NCBI RefSeq assembly: GCF_024362205.1
Contig: NZ_CP101462.1
Coordinates: 276,501 to 340,500 of the forward strand
Direction: 5' to 3'
Origin: Exiguobacterium aurantiacum
GTDB taxonomy: Bacteria; Bacillota; Bacilli; Exiguobacteriales; Exiguobacteriaceae
Length of the DNA stretch: 64,000 bases
Shown here: piece by piece, positions 1-8,105 of the stretch
Numbering within the stretch: the first letter of the stretch is position 1
Layout of the letters: every line of letters begins with the position of its first letter
Made by a program: the position numbers and the translations under genes
Notes under the pieces: model-generated
The model's database searches: none
Told to the model about the DNA's origin: nothing
Seen by the model: the letters and a program-made list of their open reading frames with translations, nothing else

Positions 1-2
1 AT

Positions 3-1181
3 GCGGGGCCGGGCAGTCATCGCTATCCGGTCGGATTCTCGGGTGACACGTTGATTTCGTGGGCGTCTCTGGCCTTCCAACCGTACTTTACAGCGACGGC
101 GGCCAATATCGGTTACGGCTGGTGGAGCCATGACATCGGCGGCCATTATCGCGGTTCGAAAGACGACGAGCTCGCCGCACGCTGGGTCGCGTTCGGGGTG
201 TTCAGTCCAATCATGCGGCTGCACTCGACGTTGAGTACGTTCAACGGCAAAGAACCGTGGCGCTTCGGTCTCGAGGCGGAGCGGTCGATGAAGACGTTCT
301 TGCGTCTTCGTCATCAGTTAATTCCATACATTTATACGATGAACTGGCGCAATCATGCCGGCGCCTTGCCGCTCGTCTTACCGATGTACTATGAACATCC
401 GGACGAGGACCCGGCATATGAGGTGCCGAATGAGTACTACTTCGGCAGCGAGCTCATCGTCTCTCCAATCGTCGAGCCGATGAACAAACAACTTCATGTC
501 GCAGCGGCGAACGTCTGGTTGCCGAAAGGCGACTGGTTCGACTTCTTTACCGGTCATCGCTATGCGGGCGAAAAATCGATTCGGGCGTTCCGTGGACTCA
601 ACGAACAGGCCGTGTTCGCCAAAGCCGGGGCCATCATCCCGATGGCGCGCCATTACTCGGGCCGGAACGATACGGATAATCCAGTCGATTTGGAAGTGCT
701 CGTCTTCCCGGGCGCATCGAACACGTTCACGCTTTATGAAGATAACGGGTCGGACCGTGACTATGAGACGGGTGCTTACGCTGAGACGACGTTCACGCTC
801 GATTGGGAAGAGCGAAGCCTTCACGTCCAAGTGACAGGAGACCGATCAGTGTTGCCGGTGGACCGCAATGTCACGTTACTCCTTCGAGGTGTGACCGGTT
901 CTGGTGAATACAATCGAGAGACCCAGACACTGCGCCTCGAACTCGGTCCGATTGACGAGGAGATGACGGTGTCACTCCCGGTCGAACTGACGACGAACGA
1001 TCACCGGCTCGATCGCTTGTATCGCTTCTTGGACCGCGCCGAGATTTCCTACGATTTGAAAGACCGCCTGTATCGATCTGCTGCCGCGAAGACACGGCTT
1101 GAGGCATGGCTGTTCGACTTGCATGCGCTCGAGCTCGACCGCGACCTGCAAGACGCGATCATGGAATTGATGCTCGACTGA
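3..1181 (+). CDS. Glycoside hydrolase family 31 (alpha-glucosidase type), 5' end missing
   Basis: The reading frame is open from base 3, so the gene begins before the window. The visible part starts just before the motif GFSGDT, where the aspartate is the expected GH31 acid/base, followed by FQPYFTATAANIGYGWWSHD and the HDIGGH element typical of this family. The rest holds the end of the (beta/alpha)8 barrel and the beta-sandwich region that includes WLPKGDWFDFFTG. Family members release terminal glucose or xylose from alpha-linked sugars, usually in the cytoplasm. The last 60 residues are a helical, charged extension not essential to the catalytic fold. A rho-independent terminator follows at once. 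Exact substrate cannot be told from this fragment. Confidence 0.93.
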   Translation, partial: AGPGSHRYPVGFSGDTLISWASLAFQPYFTATAANIGYGWWSHDIGGHYRGSKDDELAARWVAFGVFSPIMRLHSTLSTFNGKEPWRFGLEAERSMKTFLRLRHQLIPYIYTMNWRNHAGALPLVLPMYYEHPDEDPAYEVPNEYYFGSELIVSPIVEPMNKQLHVAAANVWLPKGDWFDFFTGHRYAGEKSIRAFRGLNEQAVFAKAGAIIPMARHYSGRNDTDNPVDLEVLVFPGASNTFTLYEDNGSDRDYETGAYAETTFTLDWEERSLHVQVTGDRSVLPVDRNVTLLLRGVTGSGEYNRETQTLRLELGPIDEEMTVSLPVELTTNDHRLDRLYRFLDRAEISYDLKDRLYRSAAAKTRLEAWLFDLHALELDRDLQDAIMELMLD

Positions 1182-1196
1182 ATAACGTGCTGTGAC

Positions 1197-1228
1197 GAAG
1201 AGGGGCAGTTCATGCCCTTCTTTTTTTT
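1197..1228 (+). terminator. Terminator of the GH31 gene
   Basis: Inverted repeat GAAGaGGGGCA / TGCCCTTC with a short loop, followed by eight Ts. Confidence 0.8.
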
Positions 1229-1247
1229 GTCAGAAAATCGTCGGATT

Positions 1248-1281
1248 TTGTAAGCGTTTTCAATATGAATCCCGCTATACT
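1248..1281 (+). promoter_or_regulatory. CcpA cre site and -10 box ahead of the Crp/Fnr-type gene
   Basis: TTGTAAGCGTTTTCA at 1248-1262 fits the Bacillus cre consensus WTGNAANCGNWNNCW at every defined base. A -10 box TATACT lies at 1276-1281, so the cre covers the -35 area. This placement would give carbon catabolite repression of the regulator downstream. The site match is direct; CcpA binding is inferred. Confidence 0.65.
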
Positions 1282-1315
1282 TAGAGGAGAAGCAAGATGG
1301 ATTGGAGGGTTCGAC

Positions 1316-2005
1316 ATGAAACCAAAATGGACCGTAGACGACTTGCGACAGCTTGATGTGTTCGCCAAATGTGCCGCGCGCGAGCTCGAGGCGCTGTTGC
1401 CTCATGTCTATTGCCGCACGTATCGGAAAGGTCAGCTCTTATTTATGGAAGGCGACCCTCGGGAACGCGTCTACTTTTTAATCAGCGGTTATGTGAAGCT
1501 CGAACGCAACAATGAGACGGCGACCCATCAATATACAGACTACTTGAAACCGAAGCAACTGTTTCCGTATCGCGGTTTAATGACGGAACCGTATTATCAA
1601 CATTCGGCGGAGGCGTTGACCGACATCGAGGTCATTTATATGCCGACGGACCGATTCGAACAACTCGTCTCCCGGAACGCGTCGATGTTGCTCCATATCG
1701 TCGGGCAGATGAATCGAATTCTCGACTTGCACGAACGACGTGTCCAGGATATCATCACCCCGAGCGCGACCGACCGTGTGCTCAACACGATTCATTATTT
1801 GATTGAAGACCTCGGGGAACCGGAAGCGGCGGGCGTCCGCGTCCGTTGTCCGTTCACGACGGTTGAAATCTCACGTTTGTCCGGGACGTCACGAGAGACC
1901 GTGTCGAACATCTTGTCACGCTTGCGGAAAGAAGATGTGCTCCAATTCGACGCACGTGAATTGATGATTGGCCATCCGGAATATTTTGAACAGTCGACCG
2001 TATGA
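1316..2005 (+). CDS. Crp/Fnr family transcription regulator
   Basis: A 229-residue protein with the two-part Crp/Fnr plan: an N-terminal cyclic-nucleotide-type beta barrel at about residues 20-130 (motifs YRKGQLLFMEGDP and YFLISGYVKLE) and a C-terminal winged helix at about 155-220, with recognition helix SRETVSNILSRLRK. Cysteines near residues 19 and 32 do not form the four-cysteine FeS set of classic FNR, so oxygen sensing by a cluster is not supported; ArcR-like or redox-type function is possible. I chose ATG 1316 because GGAGGG lies six bases before it; an upstream ATG at 1265 lacks a ribosome site. A cre overlaps its promoter. The next genes, cydDC, carry a Crp/Fnr/Rex-type palindrome at their promoter, which this protein could recognise. 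Confidence 0.88.
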   Translation: MKPKWTVDDLRQLDVFAKCAARELEALLPHVYCRTYRKGQLLFMEGDPRERVYFLISGYVKLERNNETATHQYTDYLKPKQLFPYRGLMTEPYYQHSAEALTDIEVIYMPTDRFEQLVSRNASMLLHIVGQMNRILDLHERRVQDIITPSATDRVLNTIHYLIEDLGEPEAAGVRVRCPFTTVEISRLSGTSRETVSNILSRLRKEDVLQFDARELMIGHPEYFEQSTV

Positions 2006-2032
2006 CGCCACGTGATGCACGCGGCGTCTTTT
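2004..2032 (+). terminator. Weak terminator after the Crp/Fnr gene
   Basis: GACGCC / GGCGTC stem with a 13-base loop and a TTTTG tail that begins right at the stop codon. Confidence 0.5.
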
Positions 2033-2054
2033 GCATGTCTGACTAAGCGAAGCG

Positions 2055-2101
2055 TTCGCCATGGTCGGATGCATCAGTTATAATTAGTGAGAATCCTCAC
2101 A
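2055..2101 (+). promoter_or_regulatory. cydDC promoter with GTGA-N6-TCAC palindrome
   Basis: A perfect -10 box TATAAT lies at 2079-2084 with a weak -35 TTCGCC at 2055-2060. Directly downstream, AGTGAGAATCCTCACA at 2086-2101 is a palindrome of the form GTGA-N6-TCAC, the core shared by Crp/Fnr and Rex operators. Its place over the start point suggests repression. The same core with the same flanking A bases recurs at the hmp promoter (58851-58866). Confidence 0.6.
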
Positions 2102-2138
2102 AAGAAAAGTTTTGGATAGTATAGAAAGGATGAACGCA

Positions 2139-3854
2139 GTGAAACGACTGCAAGCTCTCGCTTTAGCTGAAAAACGCCACATTGTCGGGCTCGTCATCGC
2201 CGCAGTGATGATCGGGTTATCGATTTTGGCGCAGGCGTATTTAATCGTCGACATTGTCGATCAAGTCTTTTTAAAGAATGCATCGTTTGAAAGCATCGTT
2301 CCGACGCTCGGCTGGCTCATCCTTGCGCTCGTCACCCGTGCCTTGTTCGGGTACATGTCAGGACGAATCGGTGCGAGTCTATCGGAGAAGGCGAAACGGT
2401 CGCTCCGATTGCAATTGCTCGACCGCTATACGTCGAACCCGATCGAGACTTCTTTGTCCGGCCAATCGGGAAAGAAAGTCAGCGTCTACATGGACGCGGT
2501 CGATGAGGTCGACGCCTACTTCAGTCAATATTGGCCGCAAGTCATTCAAACGTCGATCATTCCGCTGCTCATTCTCGTCGTCGTCTTCAGCCAACATTGG
2601 ATCTCGGGCGTCATCATGATGGTGACGGCTCCGTTCATCCCGATTTTTTTCATCATCATCGGGATTGCGACACAGAAGAAGTCGGAAGAACAGATGGAGA
2701 AGATGAATCAGTTCTCCGGGAAGTTTCTGGACGTGCTGCAAGGACTGACGACGTTGAAACTATACGGTCGGACCGAACGCGAGGCAGAAGCCATCGAGAA
2801 GAGCAGTCTCGACTTCCGTGACGCGACGATGGTCGTCTTGAAGACGGCGTTCCTGTCGGGTCTCATGCTCGAGTTCATCTCGATGCTCAGCACAGGGGTT
2901 GTGGCACTCGAAGTGGCGCTACAAATGGTCGTTTGGCAGAACTTGACGTTCTTCTCCGGCTTTTTGATTCTCGTCTTGGCCCCGGAATATTATTTGGCCA
3001 TCAAAGACCTCGGCGGTGCGTTCCATACCGGACGCGGCAGCATGGGGGCCGCCGATCGTATTTTCGAGGCGCTCGACGCACCGGATGAACGCTTGAAATG
3101 GGGCGACCGGACGTTGACGAGCCGGACACCCGAACTCGAGCTCGAAGCCGTGTCGTTCGCTTACGAAGGTGGACGCTTCACGCTTCAGCCTGTAAGCGGC
3201 GTGATTCCTGCCAGGGCCCACGTGGCACTCGTCGGGGCGAGCGGGTCCGGGAAGACGACCGTCTTGAACGTGTTGTCCGGCCTCGTCAAACCGGACAGTG
3301 GGCGTGTCCTCGTCGACGGCGAACCGCTCGAGACGTATACCGATTCGTCATGGTATGACACGATCGGTTATATCTCACAAAATCCGTATTTGTTCGCCGG
3401 CGCCGTTGCTGATAATATCGCCCTCGGGGAAGCGGCGGATGAAGCGAGCATCCTCGAAGCGGTGAACGCGGCCGGACTGACTGATGTCATCGCCCAATTG
3501 CCGAACGGACTCGATACCGAGCTCGGTGAAGGGGGTTACGGCTTGTCTGGAGGCGAACGGCAACGGCTCGCCTTGGCACGTGCCTTCTTGAAACGTCCCG
3601 GCATCATCTTGTTCGATGAGCCGACGACGGGCCTTGATTTAGTGACCGAGCAAATCGTCCGCCGCTCAATCGATGAGTTGTCGCGTGATGCGACGCTCGT
3701 CACGGTCGCGCATCGATTGCATACGATCAAGCAGGCGGATGCGATTTGGTTCATGGAAGATGGTAAGCTCCTCGCCCAAGGCACGCATGATGAACTGCTG
3801 AGTGTCCCGCAGTATGCCGACTTGTTCACGTTGCAGAAAGGAGTGAGAGGATGA
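2139..3854 (+). CDS. cydD: CydD, thiol/heme exporter subunit (ABC permease-ATPase)
   Basis: Half-transporter with six membrane helices in residues ~1-310 and an ABC ATPase domain at ~330-570. Walker A is GASGSGKTT, the signature is LSGGERQR and Walker B is ILFDEP, with an H-loop in VTVAHR. With CydC it forms a heterodimer that in E. coli and Bacillus is needed for assembly of cytochrome bd; exported or bound substrates in the literature are glutathione/cysteine and heme. GTG 2139 is preferred because AAAGG at 2124-2128 sits ten bases before it; TTG 2112 and ATG 2130 are alternatives. It overlaps cydC by four bases (ATGA). The oxidase genes cydAB are not next to it, which differs from the B. 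subtilis cydABCD layout. Confidence 0.9.
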   Translation: MKRLQALALAEKRHIVGLVIAAVMIGLSILAQAYLIVDIVDQVFLKNASFESIVPTLGWLILALVTRALFGYMSGRIGASLSEKAKRSLRLQLLDRYTSNPIETSLSGQSGKKVSVYMDAVDEVDAYFSQYWPQVIQTSIIPLLILVVVFSQHWISGVIMMVTAPFIPIFFIIIGIATQKKSEEQMEKMNQFSGKFLDVLQGLTTLKLYGRTEREAEAIEKSSLDFRDATMVVLKTAFLSGLMLEFISMLSTGVVALEVALQMVVWQNLTFFSGFLILVLAPEYYLAIKDLGGAFHTGRGSMGAADRIFEALDAPDERLKWGDRTLTSRTPELELEAVSFAYEGGRFTLQPVSGVIPARAHVALVGASGSGKTTVLNVLSGLVKPDSGRVLVDGEPLETYTDSSWYDTIGYISQNPYLFAGAVADNIALGEAADEASILEAVNAAGLTDVIAQLPNGLDTELGEGGYGLSGGERQRLALARAFLKRPGIILFDEPTTGLDLVTEQIVRRSIDELSRDATLVTVAHRLHTIKQADAIWFMEDGKLLAQGTHDELLSVPQYADLFTLQKGVRG

Positions 3855-5566
3855 ATTCCCTTTGGACGATCACAAAATGGATGATGCGAGAGAAGAAAGA
3901 TATCGTCCTCTCGATCTTCTTTGGCTACGTGGCCGGTATCGCGGCCGTCGCCTTGTTCGCGGCGAGCGGCTATCTCGTCTCACGGGCCGGTCTCGTACCG
4001 CCGCTTTACGCGCTGATGGTGCCTGTCGTCTTGATTAAATTGTTCGGTGTGATTCGGGCGAGTGCGCGTTATCAAGAGCGCCTCGCCTCACACCGGGCGA
4101 CGTTCACAATTTTGAGCGAGCTACGGGTCCGGTTTTATCGTCAACTCGAGCCGCTCGTTCCGAGCATCTTTGCCAAGTATCGCAGCGGGGACTTGCTCGC
4201 TCGCGTCGTCGGTGACGTCGAGAGCTTGCAGAACTACTTTTTACGGGTGTTCTACCCGCCAATCATCTTGGTGCTCGTTTTCTTGAGCACGATTTTCTTC
4301 GTCACGTACTTCTCGGTCTGGGTCAGCATCTGGATTTTGTTCGGCGTCTTCGTGACGGGCTTTTTGATTCCGGCATTTTTCGCCCGTGTCCGTGCCAAAC
4401 ATGACCGAGAACTCCGTACCTTGCGAGGAGACCTGTCGAGTGGGATGACGGAGATGATGTACGGCTACCGGGACCTCTTGTTGCACCATCGGCTCGGTCA
4501 AACGCGCAACGAACTGCTTGAGCAGAGCGACCGCTACGCCGCTGCCCAGAAACGAGACGTGACGAACCAATTCTTCAACTCCTCACTCGTCGTGGCAGCG
4601 TCCTTGCTCGTCTCTTGGGGTGTTCTGGCCATCGGGGCCTATCTCGTCGTCGATGGGGAATTGAATGGCCTCTTCTTGGCCATGCTCATCATGATGTCGC
4701 TCACCGCGTTTGAGAACGCGACGCCGATGGCGGTCTTCCCAGGTCACTTTGCCGACAGCAAGCAAGCGGCCGACCGTTTGCTTGAAGTGGTCGAGCCAAG
4801 TGAAGCGATTGTCGCGGCAGAATCGTCCCGTACCGACATGGTGCTTGAGTCAGCGCCGGACGTATCGTTCGAGCGCGTCAGCTATCGCTATCCGGACACA
4901 TTCCGGGACGTATTGAGCGACGTCGACGTGACGTTGCGAAGCGGCTCGAAGACCGTCATCGTCGGACCGAGTGGTTCCGGAAAATCGACGTTGCTGCAAC
5001 TATTGCTCGCCTTTGTCAGACCCGATTCTGGTGAGATCCGATTGAATGGACAGCGGTTGGACGATGTGAGCCAAGCATCGGTCTGGCGTGAAGCCAGCGT
5101 CGTCCTTCAAGAGAATCACTTCTTCTTCGGGACGGTGCGGGAGAACTTGGCGCTCGCCGGAGATTTCGAAGACGCTGAGATGGAAGCGGCGCTCGCGAGT
5201 GTCCGCCTCGGCTTCGCACTCGACGAGCCCGTCCTTGAAAAAGGAGCGAACTTATCGGGCGGGGAACGGCAACGTCTCGCCATCGCTCGCGCAATGCTGA
5301 AGAACGGGGTGCTTTGGATTCTTGATGAAGCGACGTCGGCGCTCGATGCGCGGACCGAGGCGGACGTGTTCGCCGAGATTTCTCGCCTCGCTGAGTCATC
5401 GACGCTCGTCATGGTCAGTCATCGATTGACCGGGCTCGAGCGTTTCGATCACATTATCGTCATGGAAGGTGGTCGCGTCGTCGAGACGGGATCGTATGAT
5501 GAACTGATGCGGTCCCAGGGCGTGTTCTACGGATTGAAACAAATCGAACAAGATATCTTTGCATGA
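3851..5566 (+). CDS. cydC: CydC, thiol/heme exporter subunit (ABC permease-ATPase)
   Basis: Second half of the CydDC exporter, 571 residues. About six membrane helices fill residues 20-300, followed by an ATPase domain at ~340-570 with Walker A GPSGSGKST, signature LSGGERQR, Walker B WILDEATSALD and H-loop MVSHR. ATG 3851 overlaps the cydD stop, so the two subunits are translationally coupled. The product acts in the cytoplasmic membrane together with CydD. The strong terminator right after it ends the operon. Best distinguished from generic MsbA-type exporters by its pairing with cydD and by the near-equal subunit length. Confidence 0.9.
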   Translation: MNSLWTITKWMMREKKDIVLSIFFGYVAGIAAVALFAASGYLVSRAGLVPPLYALMVPVVLIKLFGVIRASARYQERLASHRATFTILSELRVRFYRQLEPLVPSIFAKYRSGDLLARVVGDVESLQNYFLRVFYPPIILVLVFLSTIFFVTYFSVWVSIWILFGVFVTGFLIPAFFARVRAKHDRELRTLRGDLSSGMTEMMYGYRDLLLHHRLGQTRNELLEQSDRYAAAQKRDVTNQFFNSSLVVAASLLVSWGVLAIGAYLVVDGELNGLFLAMLIMMSLTAFENATPMAVFPGHFADSKQAADRLLEVVEPSEAIVAAESSRTDMVLESAPDVSFERVSYRYPDTFRDVLSDVDVTLRSGSKTVIVGPSGSGKSTLLQLLLAFVRPDSGEIRLNGQRLDDVSQASVWREASVVLQENHFFFGTVRENLALAGDFEDAEMEAALASVRLGFALDEPVLEKGANLSGGERQRLAIARAMLKNGVLWILDEATSALDARTEADVFAEISRLAESSTLVMVSHRLTGLERFDHIIVMEGGRVVETGSYDELMRSQGVFYGLKQIEQDIFA

Positions 5567-5728
5567 AAAAAACGAGCGGCTCCGTCGGAGAGCCGCTCGT
5601 TTTTTGGATGGCAAATTTGGGTGCAACAAATGGGGGTTGTCGCATTGCTTTCAAAAAGAGTGTCGTGGAGGGGAATCCACGTGACGTAATGGTTTGGGGA
5701 ACGGTTACGTCAAGCTTTTGGGAGCTAC
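5565..5728 (-). ncRNA. Candidate Fur-controlled C-rich small RNA (FsrA-like)
   Basis: A strong minus-strand promoter (5735-5764) with a Fur box in its spacer faces about 160 bases that hold no plausible gene and end in the strong hairpin plus U run at 5571-5605. The RNA would carry several C runs: CCCC at 5699-5696, CCCCTCC at 5673-5667 and CCCCC at 5636-5632. CCCCTCC is the exact complement of a GGAGGGG ribosome site. Four of the Cs lie in the loop of a hairpin, stem CGTGGA/TCCACG with loop TTCCCC (5664-5681). These are the hallmarks of FsrA-type iron-sparing RNAs, which pair with Shine-Dalgarno sites through C-rich stretches. The class assignment is inference; sequence homology to FsrA was not tested. 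Confidence 0.6.
5571..5605. terminator. Bidirectional terminator (cydC and minus-strand RNA)
   Basis: Perfect 12-bp stem AACGAGCGGCTC / GAGCCGCTCGTT with a 7-base loop, T run on the plus side and seven As (U run on the minus side) on the other. It can end cydC and the minus-strand transcript from 5728. Confidence 0.9.
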
Positions 5729-5734
5729 ATCTTG

Positions 5735-5764
5735 AGTATAGGTGATAACGATTCTCATTGTCAA
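5735..5764 (-). promoter_or_regulatory. Minus-strand promoter with Fur box in the spacer
   Basis: On the minus strand: -35 TTGACA (5764-5759), 18-base spacer, -10 TATACT (5740-5735). On the plus strand GATAACGATTCTCATTGTC at 5744-5762 matches the 19-base Fur box GATAATGATAATCATTATC at 15 positions and fills the spacer. Nothing on the plus strand downstream could use it, since the next gene ends convergently at 5815. Confidence 0.75.
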
Positions 5765-5778
5765 TTAGAAAATGATAC

Positions 5779-5808
5779 AAAAAAACCACAACCGGTTCGG
5801 GTTGCGGT
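5779..5808 (-). terminator. Terminator of the membrane protein gene at 5815
   Basis: On the minus strand ACCGCAACC / GGTTGTGGT (one wobble pair) with six-base loop, then a run of seven Us. Confidence 0.8.
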
Positions 5809-5814
5809 CGTTCG

Positions 5815-6339
5815 TCAGCTTGATGGCACGCCCTTGCGGAACGTGAAGCGAAGCAAGCTGAACAAGTAACGCGTATAGAAGAGCGCGAACGCATAAAATA
5901 CGGCGATGGCGGCTGCGCCGAGTTCGACACCTGGAATGTTCATCAAGAACTCGAGGATGAGAATCGACAGCAAGAAGATGTAGAGGCCAGCGTCGAGATA
6001 GAGCGGCATCAACTTGCCGCGCTGATGCCAGAACGTCCGGACGAGCGGGGCAACGATCATCCCAATGATGCGTTCCGCGAACCCGATGCTGAGCACGGAG
6101 ATCATGAATGCGGCGACGGTCTCGAACGATACGAGTTCCGAGAAGGCGAACATGGAGATGAGCAGGAGCGGGCCGATAAATATCATCATCGAGAGGGACG
6201 TGCGTAAAAAGATAAACAAGTTCCGTTTCAACGTGTCGACTCCCCCGAAGAGTGACTGCCGGAACGTCTTGCCACGTTGATAGTCGAGGATAAACGACCC
6301 CACGAACATCAAACCGAATAGTGATAACAATACTGTCAT
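5815..6339 (-). CDS. Unknown integral membrane protein, 174 residues
   Basis: Five hydrophobic stretches can be seen: about residues 3-22, 47-67, 72-92, 117-133 and 138-158, with short positively charged loops (DYQRGKTFRQ, RFTFRKG at the end). No catalytic or binding motif is recognised. The start ATG 6339 follows GGGGAAACAC at usual distance. It stands alone, convergent with the candidate Fur-controlled RNA region, and has its own terminator. Function unknown. Confidence 0.75.
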   Translation of the reverse strand: MTVLLSLFGLMFVGSFILDYQRGKTFRQSLFGGVDTLKRNLFIFLRTSLSMMIFIGPLLLISMFAFSELVSFETVAAFMISVLSIGFAERIIGMIVAPLVRTFWHQRGKLMPLYLDAGLYIFLLSILILEFLMNIPGVELGAAAIAVFYAFALFYTRYLFSLLRFTFRKGVPSS

Positions 6340-6485
6340 GAAATGTGTTTCCCCTTTTTCTGTCCAAATCTATGATCACTGTAAGGATAGTCGAATCAAA
6401 GTCTAGCCTAGTGTACCGATTCACTAGTTGAAAGTAAAGCGGGAAAACTGTGGAAAACCGCAATCTTTTGCGAACGTTTCGCCGA

Positions 6486-7067
6486 TTATGACGCCAAGAT
6501 GAAGCGATTTCGACCGGATTCCTTAGCGTGGTATAACGCTTCGTCGGCATGCTTCAACACACTGTCGACTTCGATGTCGTTCGAATGGCATGCGCCGAGC
6601 GAGACGGTGATATGTAACGTCCCGGCGCTCGTCTCGAATGGGAACGTCGAGACCTTTTCTCGTATAGATTCGGCGAGGCGGGTCACTTCATCTCGATTGG
6701 CGTTCGGCATGATGATTAAAAATTCTTCTCCGCCGAAGCGGCCGACGAGATGACGTTCTTCACTCTCGGCGACGAGCAGCATGCCGAGCTCACGCAACAC
6801 GTCGTCACCGACGTCATGTCCGTACGTGTCGTTCACACGTTTGAAATGGTCGATGTCGACGAGAATCAAGGCGTACTCTTTCGCTTCGACGTTCAAGTTG
6901 GCCATCGCCTCGTTCAACAAGCGTCGGTTGGCGATGCCGGTCAATGCGTCCGTCCGGGCGAGCTGTTGCTGGTGCTGGACGTTCTCAAAGTGACGGCGCA
7001 ATTCGTGGAGCAATCGGTAGGCGGCACAAGCGCCCGCGTATGCCATCACGATATATGATGAATTATA
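6486..7067 (-). pseudogene. C-terminal part of a diguanylate cyclase (GGDEF) cut by an IS
   Basis: The frame runs from the left end of the IS30-type element and encodes NSSYIVMAYAGACAAYRLL, a last membrane helix and coiled linker, then a full GGDEF domain at roughly 160 residues. The active-site loop reads GRFGGEEF, preceded by DALTGIANRR and the metal-binding DIDHFKRVNDTYGHDVGD. All catalytic residues for making cyclic di-GMP are present. An internal GTG at 7049 could still allow translation, but the sensory half is lost. Its N-terminal half lies at 8104-8618 on the other side of the insertion. Confidence 0.88.
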
Positions 7068-8103
7068 AAATTAAGTGCAACACCCAAAAGTGAACACAAA
7101 AAAAGCCCACAGCGACGTCCTCGTGTAGAATGAAGTCACCACAACACACATTCAGACGGAGGAATCGCTATGAGCTACACCCATCTTACCACAACGGAAC
7201 GCGTGAAAATAGAGACGTATCTGGAGCTCGGGATGTCCATCCGGTCCATCGCGAGACGGATCGGGCGACAGCCATCGACCGTCTCGCGGGAGATCAGACG
7301 GAACCCCGGCTACGAATCGGGACGTGCCCAGAAACGCTACGAGAAGGCGAAGACCAACTGTGGCGCCAAGACGAAACTCGACGACACGATGCGCCGGACG
7401 ATCGTCGAGAAGCTGCGTGCGACCTGGTCCCCGGAACAGATCGTGGGACGGCTCTTCAACGGAAAGCTCGCCTTCTCCACCATCTACCGTTGGATCTATG
7501 CGGGACGGATCGACGTGCCCCTGACCGTGCTCCGCCAGAAAGGGAAACGTCAAAAGCCGACCGAGACGCGCGGACGCATCAACGTCGGACTCTCCATCTC
7601 GCAACGACCGCCAGAGGTCAGGGGGCGCCGGACGTTCGGGCACTGGGAGCTCGACACCGTCGTCTCCGGACGAGGGAAGTCGAAGGCGTGCGTCGCGACG
7701 TTCATCGAGCGGAAGAGCCGGTTCTATCTCGCCCTGCCGATCGCGGACCGCACCGCGGCCTCGATGGAGGGGGCGATCCATGCGGTGCACGTCGCCTTCC
7801 CGGACGGCACGTTCGAGACGGCGACGACGGACCGGGGCAAGGAGTTCAGCGGTCACGAGCGCATCCAGGCGTCACTCGGTGTGCCGATGTATTTCGCCGA
7901 CCCGTACGCATCGTGGCAACGGGGAAGCAACGAGAACGCCAACGGGCTCCTGCGCGAGTTCTTCCCGAAAGGAACGGACTTCGCGCAGGTGGCGCATGAC
8001 GAACTCGCGGACGCGCTCACCAAGATCAACGGGCGGCCGAGAAAATGCCTGAACTGGAAAACCGCACACGAGGCCTTCACCGAGGAAGTGTTGCGCTTAA
8101 TTT
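7068..8103 (+). mobile_element. IS30-family insertion sequence, 1036 bp
   Basis: Terminal inverted repeats AAATTAAGTGCAACAC (7068-7083) and GTGTTGCGCTTAATTT (8088-8103) match at 15 of 16 positions. One transposase gene fills the inside. The element interrupts a diguanylate cyclase gene lying on the other strand. I see no clear target duplication at the ends. The G+C content and codon use inside look higher than in the host gene on each side, in line with recent arrival. Confidence 0.88.
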
Positions 8104-8105
8104 GA
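7170..8105 (+). CDS. IS30-family transposase
   Basis: A 311-residue transposase. The N-terminus holds the IS30 helix-turn-helix (TTTERVKIETYLELGMSIRS, IARRIGRQPSTVSREIRRNPG). The DDE core follows: GHWELDTVVSGRGKSKACV carries the first aspartate, TATTDRGKEFSGHERI the second, and NENANGLLREFFPKGTDF the glutamate in the IS30 pattern. It is full length and shows no frameshift, so the element may be active. The TGA stop begins with the last base of the right repeat and is completed by host bases, so termination depends on the flanking DNA. Confidence 0.93.
   Translation: MSYTHLTTTERVKIETYLELGMSIRSIARRIGRQPSTVSREIRRNPGYESGRAQKRYEKAKTNCGAKTKLDDTMRRTIVEKLRATWSPEQIVGRLFNGKLAFSTIYRWIYAGRIDVPLTVLRQKGKRQKPTETRGRINVGLSISQRPPEVRGRRTFGHWELDTVVSGRGKSKACVATFIERKSRFYLALPIADRTAASMEGAIHAVHVAFPDGTFETATTDRGKEFSGHERIQASLGVPMYFADPYASWQRGSNENANGLLREFFPKGTDFAQVAHDELADALTKINGRPRKCLNWKTAHEAFTEEVLRLI

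Noticed and set aside
5563-5745. Plus-strand 60-residue frame after cydC
   Set aside because: It starts inside the cydC stop region, crosses the terminator hairpin and reads over the candidate small RNA; no ribosome site and no family resemblance.
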